Below are positions 47,369 to 52,027 of a stretch of 52,027 bases of DNA, one piece after another. Below the pieces are notes generated by a model. It saw only the letters and a list, made by a program, of their open reading frames with translations. It was not told the origin of the DNA and ran no database searches. Origin of the DNA: Planctomycetota bacterium (lineage in GTDB: Bacteria > Planctomycetota > Planctomycetia > Pirellulales > PLA5); contig JAJDEG010000123.1 in assembly GCA_029259895.1 (NCBI GenBank), positions 1-52,027 on the forward strand, read 5' to 3'. A program made the position numbers and the translations under genes. Positions within the stretch are counted from its first letter, which is position 1. Each line of letters opens with the position of its first letter.

Positions 47369-49108
47369 ATGTTTCCTCGCCGCTCGATGGCTTGCTTTGC
47401 ATTCGCCCCCTTGGTCTCGCTGGCGATCTGCGTTTCATTCGCGGATACCGTTCGCGCCGACGACGAAGCCGTGCTCAAGGGAAGCGTGACGAAGCACACG
47501 TTCGATAAAAGCAAGGTATTTCCCGGCACGGTCCGCGATTATTGGGTCTACATACCTGCACAGTACGACCCGGCCAAACCGGCGTGCGTGTACGTCAATC
47601 AAGACGGCATCCAGTACAACGCCCCGGCCGTGTTCGACCAGTTGATCGCGGCGGGCGAGATGCCGGTCACCATCGGCGTGTTCGTCATGCACGGCCGTGT
47701 GCAAGCGCCGAACGAAATGGCGATCGACCGCTTCAATCGCAGCTACGAGTACGACGGCTTGGGCAACAACTACGCACGGTTCTTGCTCGAAGAACTGCTG
47801 CCGGAAGTTGAAAAGCTCAAGACCGCCGACGGCCGCGAGATTCGCCTCTCGAAGGACGACAACGACCGCGCCATCGGCGGATCGAGCAGCGGGGCGATTT
47901 GTGCCTTCACGGCGGCGTGGGAACGGCCCGATGCGTTTCGCCGCGTGTTCAGCGCCATCGGCACCTACGTTGGCTTGCGCGGCGGGAACGACTACCCGAC
48001 GCTGGTGCGGAAATACGAGCCGAAGCCGATTCGCATCTTCTTGCAAGACGGCAGCGGCGACTTGAACATTTATGGCGGCGACTGGTGGATGGCCAACCAA
48101 GCGATGCAGCGGTCGCTGACATTTGCCGGATACGAGGTGAACCACATCTGGGGCGACGGAGGGCACAACGGAAAGCACGCCACGGAAATCTTCCCCGACG
48201 CCATGCGCTGGCTGTGGAAGGACTGGCCCGCACCAATCAAGTCTGGCCGCGGTTCGCCGCAGCTTCAAGAGATTCTCATCGCCGACGAGGACTGGCAGTT
48301 GGTCGGCGAGGGCTACAAGTTCACCGAAGGCCCGGCGGCGAACGACGCTGGCGAAGTATTCTTCAACGACATCCCGAACAGCAAGACGCACAAGATCGGT
48401 CTCGACGGCAAGGTCTCGGAGTTCATCGCCGATTCGCGGCGCGCCAACGGTCAGGCCTTCGGACCCGACGGACGGTTGTACGCCGTCGCCAGCGGCGCGG
48501 AGCAGATTGTGGCCTACGGCGCGGATGGCAACGCGGCGACCGTGGCCGAGGGATTCCGCGGCAACGATTTGGTCGTGCTTCATGACGGCGGGATGTACGT
48601 GACGAATCCAGATCGCCAACGGGGCGAAAGCAAAGTGTGGCACATCCGCGCGAAGGGGGACGCTCGCGTGGTCGATACGGGCCTGAGGTTCGCCAACGGC
48701 GTCACTACCTCGCCAGACCAAACGCTGCTCTACGTCGCCGACAGCCGCTCGCATTGGGTCTACAGCTACCAAATCCAAAGCGACGGCACGCTCGCCCACA
48801 AGCAGAAGTATTACCACCTGCACGTACCGGACACGGCCGACGACAGCGGCGCGGACGGCATGCGCGTCGACCGCGACGGGCGGTTGTACGTCGCCACGCG
48901 AATCGGCATCCAAGTATGCGATCAAGCCGGCCGCGTCAATTGCATCATCCCCACGCCGAACGGCCGCATATCGAACCTCTGCTTCGGCGGACCGGAGCAC
49001 GACACGATCTACGCCACCTGCGGCGACCGCGTGTACCGCCGAAAAGTAAAAACAAAAGCGGCGGACGCTCAAAACGAGCCGATCAAACCGGCCAAGCCGC
49101 GGTTGTAG
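47369..49108 (+). CDS. Exported esterase fused to an SMP-30/gluconolactonase-like propeller
   Basis: This 579-residue protein starts with a signal peptide (about 1-30, ending TVRA) from ATG 47369; the ORF-track start adds fourteen residues. Residues about 35-300 fit the ferric-enterobactin-esterase/alpha-beta hydrolase type: GGSSSGAICAFTAAW has the nucleophile elbow Ser, and WGDGGHNGKH carries the His. Residues about 310-570 form a beta-propeller of the SMP-30/gluconolactonase family (FTEGPAANDAGEVFFND, NGVTTSPDQTLLYVADS, GADGMRVDRDGRLYVAT). The two parts are separated by a short SGRGSPQ linker. Fusions of this kind are known in Planctomycetes; the physiological role is unclear. Confidence 0.87.
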   Translation: MFPRRSMACFAFAPLVSLAICVSFADTVRADDEAVLKGSVTKHTFDKSKVFPGTVRDYWVYIPAQYDPAKPACVYVNQDGIQYNAPAVFDQLIAAGEMPVTIGVFVMHGRVQAPNEMAIDRFNRSYEYDGLGNNYARFLLEELLPEVEKLKTADGREIRLSKDDNDRAIGGSSSGAICAFTAAWERPDAFRRVFSAIGTYVGLRGGNDYPTLVRKYEPKPIRIFLQDGSGDLNIYGGDWWMANQAMQRSLTFAGYEVNHIWGDGGHNGKHATEIFPDAMRWLWKDWPAPIKSGRGSPQLQEILIADEDWQLVGEGYKFTEGPAANDAGEVFFNDIPNSKTHKIGLDGKVSEFIADSRRANGQAFGPDGRLYAVASGAEQIVAYGADGNAATVAEGFRGNDLVVLHDGGMYVTNPDRQRGESKVWHIRAKGDARVVDTGLRFANGVTTSPDQTLLYVADSRSHWVYSYQIQSDGTLAHKQKYYHLHVPDTADDSGADGMRVDRDGRLYVATRIGIQVCDQAGRVNCIIPTPNGRISNLCFGGPEHDTIYATCGDRVYRRKVKTKAADAQNEPIKPAKPRL

Positions 49109-49118
49109 TCGCATACGC

Positions 49119-49201
49119 CGTAGGGTGGGTCGAACGGAGTGAGGCCCACCAACCGCCGCGTTCTATCCTGGTGGGCCTCACTCCGTTCGACGCACCCTAC
49201 G
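49119..49201. repeat. Palindromic repeat element, copy 2
   Basis: Left arm CGTAGGGTGGGTCGAACGGAGTGAGGCCCACC at 49119-49150 and its near-perfect inverse at 49170-49201, 19 nt apart. It lies between the esterase gene and the topoisomerase VI gene. Confidence 0.88.
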
Positions 49202-49407
49202 TGATTCAGGCAACGCGATTCTCATCGACTCGGCTTCTCGAAACGCCCGTCGATCTTGTATGTTGTGGCAAGAATGGTTCAATGCAACCGTGATTGGGCA
49301 ACCGTCGCTGCCCGTTGGTACTCAATGTGACGTATTCGCAGAGCACCCCACGAGTCGTTGGACCCGAAGACCAATTTTTTCACCGCGAAATCTCGACGAA
49401 ATCTGAT

Positions 49408-50559
49408 ATGGCTAAGAAAAAACCCCGCCCCCGCAGTCAGTCCAACGGTTCCACCGCCACGTTGACCGCCAAAGACAAACAAACGCTCACCCAGATCGTC
49501 AACCTCGCCGATGGCGTCGTCGCCGCCGCGGAGAAGAAGCGCGATCCGTCGCTCGACATCCCCACCCGCGCGCTCTCCAACGTCAAGTACAACAAGACGA
49601 AGCGGTTCATCGAGATGGGTTCGGCCAAAAACCGCCGGCAGTTGTTCAATCTCGCCCAGGCCAAGAGCTACATGCAGACGATCCTGGTGGCCAGCGGCTC
49701 GAAGAAACTCATCAATGAGGGCAAGACCACCAGCATCCGCGGTTTGTACTACCTGCTCAAGCACACGATCGAAGGCGCGAAGGAAGAGACTTTCGACGAC
49801 CAGGGCGATTGCGATACGATCATCGAAGACGTCGAGGTCACCCTCAACGCCCTCCGCGAGGAGTTGCACGTCTACGCCAGCAACCGCGGCGGCATGGTCG
49901 GGCCGATTTCGCTCATCGACAGCGGCGACGAGATCGACTGCGCGCGCATGGGCAGCGGCGGATACAGCATCCCGTCCATCGTCGAACCAGAAGTCATCCA
50001 GTTCAAAAAGTGTACGGGTGATTTCATCCTCCACGTCGAAAAGGACACGGTCTGGCGGCGGTTCAACGAAGATAAGTTCTGGCGCGAGCACAACTGCATT
50101 CTCACTCACGGCGGCGGACAGCCCCCGCGCGGCGTGCGGCGGATGCTCTATCGTCTGCACAACGAACTGAAGCTGCCAATTTATTGCCTGCTCGATAACG
50201 ACCCGTGGGGATACTACATCTACAGCGTCCTCAAACAGGGTTCGATCAACCTGGCGTACGAATCGAAGCGAATGGCGATTCCCGACGCAAAGTTCCTCGG
50301 CCTGCGGAGTATCGACTTCGAGCGCTGCCAGCTCTCGCCCAGCGTGCAAATCGCCCTCAGCGAGCAGGACGTCAAACGGGCCAAGCAAATCGCCAACTAC
50401 CCGTGGTTCGAGCACAAGAAACCGTGGCAGCGCGAAATCCAAAAGATGATCGACAACGGCTTCAAGCTGGAAGTCGAAGCGCTCATCAGCAAGGACATCA
50501 GCTACGTGACGGAAACCTACGCGCCGGAGCGGTTGGCGACGAAGGATTGGCTGGATTGA
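49408..50559 (+). CDS. top6A: DNA topoisomerase VI subunit A (Spo11-like)
   Basis: This is the DNA-cleaving subunit of an archaeal-type type IIB topoisomerase. The 383-residue protein is read from ATG 49408, giving MAKKKPRPRSQ; the ORF-track start is 38 residues further up. TTSIRGLYYLLKHT carries the catalytic Tyr in the winged-helix (CAP-like) domain. The Toprim domain has VEKDTVWRRF with the Glu and LLDNDPWGYYIYSVL with the DxD-type metal site. Topoisomerase VI is known in Planctomycetes as an archaeal-like trait. The B subunit, usually adjacent, is not in this window on either side. Confidence 0.92.
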   Translation: MAKKKPRPRSQSNGSTATLTAKDKQTLTQIVNLADGVVAAAEKKRDPSLDIPTRALSNVKYNKTKRFIEMGSAKNRRQLFNLAQAKSYMQTILVASGSKKLINEGKTTSIRGLYYLLKHTIEGAKEETFDDQGDCDTIIEDVEVTLNALREELHVYASNRGGMVGPISLIDSGDEIDCARMGSGGYSIPSIVEPEVIQFKKCTGDFILHVEKDTVWRRFNEDKFWREHNCILTHGGGQPPRGVRRMLYRLHNELKLPIYCLLDNDPWGYYIYSVLKQGSINLAYESKRMAIPDAKFLGLRSIDFERCQLSPSVQIALSEQDVKRAKQIANYPWFEHKKPWQREIQKMIDNGFKLEVEALISKDISYVTETYAPERLATKDWLD

Positions 50560-50612
50560 GCATGAATCGCAAAGCGAACCGGAAGTGCGCAACGCCCCGC
50601 CGGAATGCCCAG

Positions 50613-51251
50613 TCAGTGTAGCGGTGCATCCCAGGCCATCGTCTTTTGCGACGCTCGAATAAACGCCACCTTGCCCGCGTCGCGCCCTTCGCCGTAATAC
50701 CAATACGTAAGGAAGAAATCGTCGGCGGAGCGCGTCGGTCGGCCCAACAGCGCGACGACATCCGGCGGCGTCATGCCCGCTTGCATCTCGGCCCATTTGA
50801 TTGCTACTCTGCGATCGCGGCGTAGTGGCGGCGGCGTCGGTTGAGCCGGCAACTCGTCCGGCAATTCGCTCGGCAGTTCGCCCATCAGTTCGTCCGTCGA
50901 CGCATCGTTCCCTTGATCCGTATCGCCAGTAACATCATCGCCGATACGGTCTTCGCCATGATCGCCGTCGGTTGCAGGCAAAGCCGCGCCGCCGTCGTCG
51001 CCCGCTGTCGCCGATTCCTCAGCGTCGCGCCGCAGATCGCCCAGCACTTCGCTTGGCGGAATCGCCGGCTCTCGCTCCTCGCGCCGTCGCGCTGCCTCGT
51101 CGAACGCACGCTGCTCGGCTTCGGCGGCCTCGCGAACGAGCGCCTCCGCTTCCGGCGACAATTCCGGCCCATCGCTACAGCCAACCACCGCCAGGCAAGC
51201 GGCGAGCGCCAACCAGCGCGACACAACAACGGCGAATCGAAGAACGTGCAT
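50613..51251 (-). CDS. Lipoprotein with BamE/SmpA-like C-terminal domain
   Basis: This 212-residue lipoprotein has a signal peptide with lipobox LAVVGC (Cys about 25). An acidic, Glu/Asp/Ala-rich disordered stretch follows (about 30-140), then a compact C-terminal domain WAEMQAGMTPPDVVALLGRPTRSADDFFLTYWYYG. That resembles the SmpA/OmlA/BamE fold, in which the G-M-T-x-x-D/E-V-x-x-LLG-x-P pattern is typical. It is convergent with top6A. The role may be envelope-associated; it is not a proven Bam component. Confidence 0.75.
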   Translation of the reverse strand: MHVLRFAVVVSRWLALAACLAVVGCSDGPELSPEAEALVREAAEAEQRAFDEAARRREEREPAIPPSEVLGDLRRDAEESATAGDDGGAALPATDGDHGEDRIGDDVTGDTDQGNDASTDELMGELPSELPDELPAQPTPPPLRRDRRVAIKWAEMQAGMTPPDVVALLGRPTRSADDFFLTYWYYGEGRDAGKVAFIRASQKTMAWDAPLH

Positions 51252-51339
51252 GACCGAAAAGAACCCGCCCAGTCGAGCGAGCCGTAAAGATGTGGCTCGA
51301 AATAACTTCCTGAGTTTACGGTTCGCGGTTTCGAGATTC

Positions 51340-51425
51340 TGTAGGGTGGGTCGAACGGAGTGAGGCCCACCGGATCGTGTTTCATCGCATGCCGGGCCTC
51401 ACTCCGTTCGACGACCCATCCTACG
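51340..51425. repeat. Palindromic repeat element, copy 3
   Basis: Left arm GTAGGGTGGGTCGAACGGAGTGAGGCCCACC at about 51341-51371 and inverse CGGGCCTCACTCCGTTCGACGACCCATCCTACG near 51392-51425, with a few substitutions. The flank CTACGCGAA..TCCG is shared with copy 1. Confidence 0.82.
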
Positions 51426-51693
51426 CGAAATCCGTTACGAATAACGGAACTTTAATCGAGCCGATCCCTAATGATTCAGCCGAACGAGCAATCGACGAAA
51501 ACAAATCGGCGAAACGGATTCGGTAAGAATGCGATGACGAGCCTACAAAGCGACGATCACAGCGACGGGACAATGAATTGGGCGCAACGAACAATTGCTT
51601 TCCGTATCGTAGTCCGTCGACGGCAAAGGGGCAAGGAATTCTCAGTCCATCGTACGACGAATCAGGAACTTCTTTCACGCATGCACAAATTTT

Positions 51694-51842
51694 GGCTGGT
51701 CGTTTTTTCCACGCAGACCACGCGGAGGGCGCACGGAGGTTGCGGAGATTGTATCTTCGGCGCGCTTGTCATTGCACCGTCACGCCGCAGCTCGCGCTCT
51801 TCTCTGCGTCCTCTGCGAAACCTCCGCCACCTCTGCGTTAGA
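51694..51842. repeat. Degenerate inverted repeat (CCACGCAGACCACGCGGAGGG type)
   Basis: TTTTTTCCACGCAGACCACGCGGAGGGCGCACGGAGG is mirrored by CTCTGCGTCCTCTGCGAAACCTCCGCCACCTCTGCG. It is of the same general kind as the element at 13136. Confidence 0.55.
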
Positions 51843-52027
51843 AAAGTACCAGCTCGCTATTCACGTGCGGCCAACGGCTGCTCCAAGCATCCGCAGTCGA
51901 CTAACGCCGCGTGCCATCGCCGCGCAACGCCGATTCCGAATCCGCCGTCGATTCCGCGGCAGAACTCGCGGAGACCGCACCGCCAACGCGCCGCGCCCCG
52001 ATCGCCAGCCCAACCCAACCGTCGTGT

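Larger units (their letters stand above)
51252..52027. other. Right edge: repeats, no gene recognised
   Basis: 776 bp holding palindromic repeat copy 3 and a CTCTGCGTCCTCTGCG-type inverted repeat. The 85- and 87-residue ORFs in the track have no family-like features and are probably spurious. Confidence 0.5.

Noticed and set aside
51421-51678. 85-residue minus-strand ORF at the right edge
   Set aside because: No motif, no ribosome site, and it begins in repeat-rich DNA; probably spurious.

Overview
The window looks like chromosomal DNA from a Planctomycetes bacterium, probably of the Pirellula group. Pointers are the high GC, an archaeal-type topoisomerase VI A subunit in a bacterium, a giant dockerin/LTD protein with the LEQRQMLAA N-terminal signature, RDD proteins with a zinc-ribbon and NPYQSP linker, a Tat-exported Gfo/Idh/MocA oxidoreductase, and housekeeping genes scattered rather than packed in operons. 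The assignment rests on gene content only.

Layout. 0.3-5.1 kb (minus): ftsY, cmk and a GH38-like protein that seems to have lost its catalytic residues. 5.4-10.1 kb (plus): a single-domain response regulator, then rpmI, rplT, pheS and pheT. 10.3-18.7 kb (plus): a YqiJ-like membrane protein, a YqiK-type flotillin and a 1795-residue DUF3686-type AAA ATPase, probably one membrane-associated module. 18.9-21.9 kb: two tandem RDD proteins, a DUF2071 protein and a CaMKII-AD/SnoaL-like protein. 21.9-22.9 kb (minus): a DUF3179 protein split in the ORF track by one in-frame TGA, which falls exactly on the first Cys of the family CxxC motif and is followed by a bacterial-type SECIS hairpin; I read it as a selenoprotein. 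23-29.4 kb: a secreted beta-helix protein, a DUF2238 membrane protein, hisF, pilT, a GDPD/PI-PLC-like protein and an SDR oxidoreductase. 29.4-31.2 kb (minus): a small BON-like protein and a slipin with a triplicated N-terminal unit.

31.7-37.8 kb is the most unusual part: an array of 32 tRNA or tRNA-like genes, all on the minus strand, with 32 different anticodons covering all 20 standard amino acids. None encodes CCA. Many break near-universal tRNA rules: U8 is replaced in about a third, U33 is C in three, four or five carry Leu anticodons without the long Leu variable arm, and the Tyr gene has no recognisable D-arm. Five small protein genes lie inside the array (SEC-C motif, an unknown, HNH endonuclease, a zinc-knuckle unknown, four-helix bundle/IVP). 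It could be a second, self-contained tRNA set of mobile origin, possibly used in stress or by a mobile element, or a decaying relic.

38.3-51.3 kb: an old-yellow-enzyme-type oxidoreductase, the giant LTD/CotH/dockerin surface protein (minus) with a terminator-bearing leader, a Gfo/Idh/MocA oxidoreductase, an esterase fused to an SMP-30-like propeller, topoisomerase VI A without its B partner nearby, and a lipoprotein with a BamE/SmpA-like C-terminus. Three copies of a long palindromic repeat (TAGGGTGGGTCGAACGGAGTG type) and several families of short degenerate repeats sit at gene boundaries; one such repeat has entered the ftsY linker in frame.
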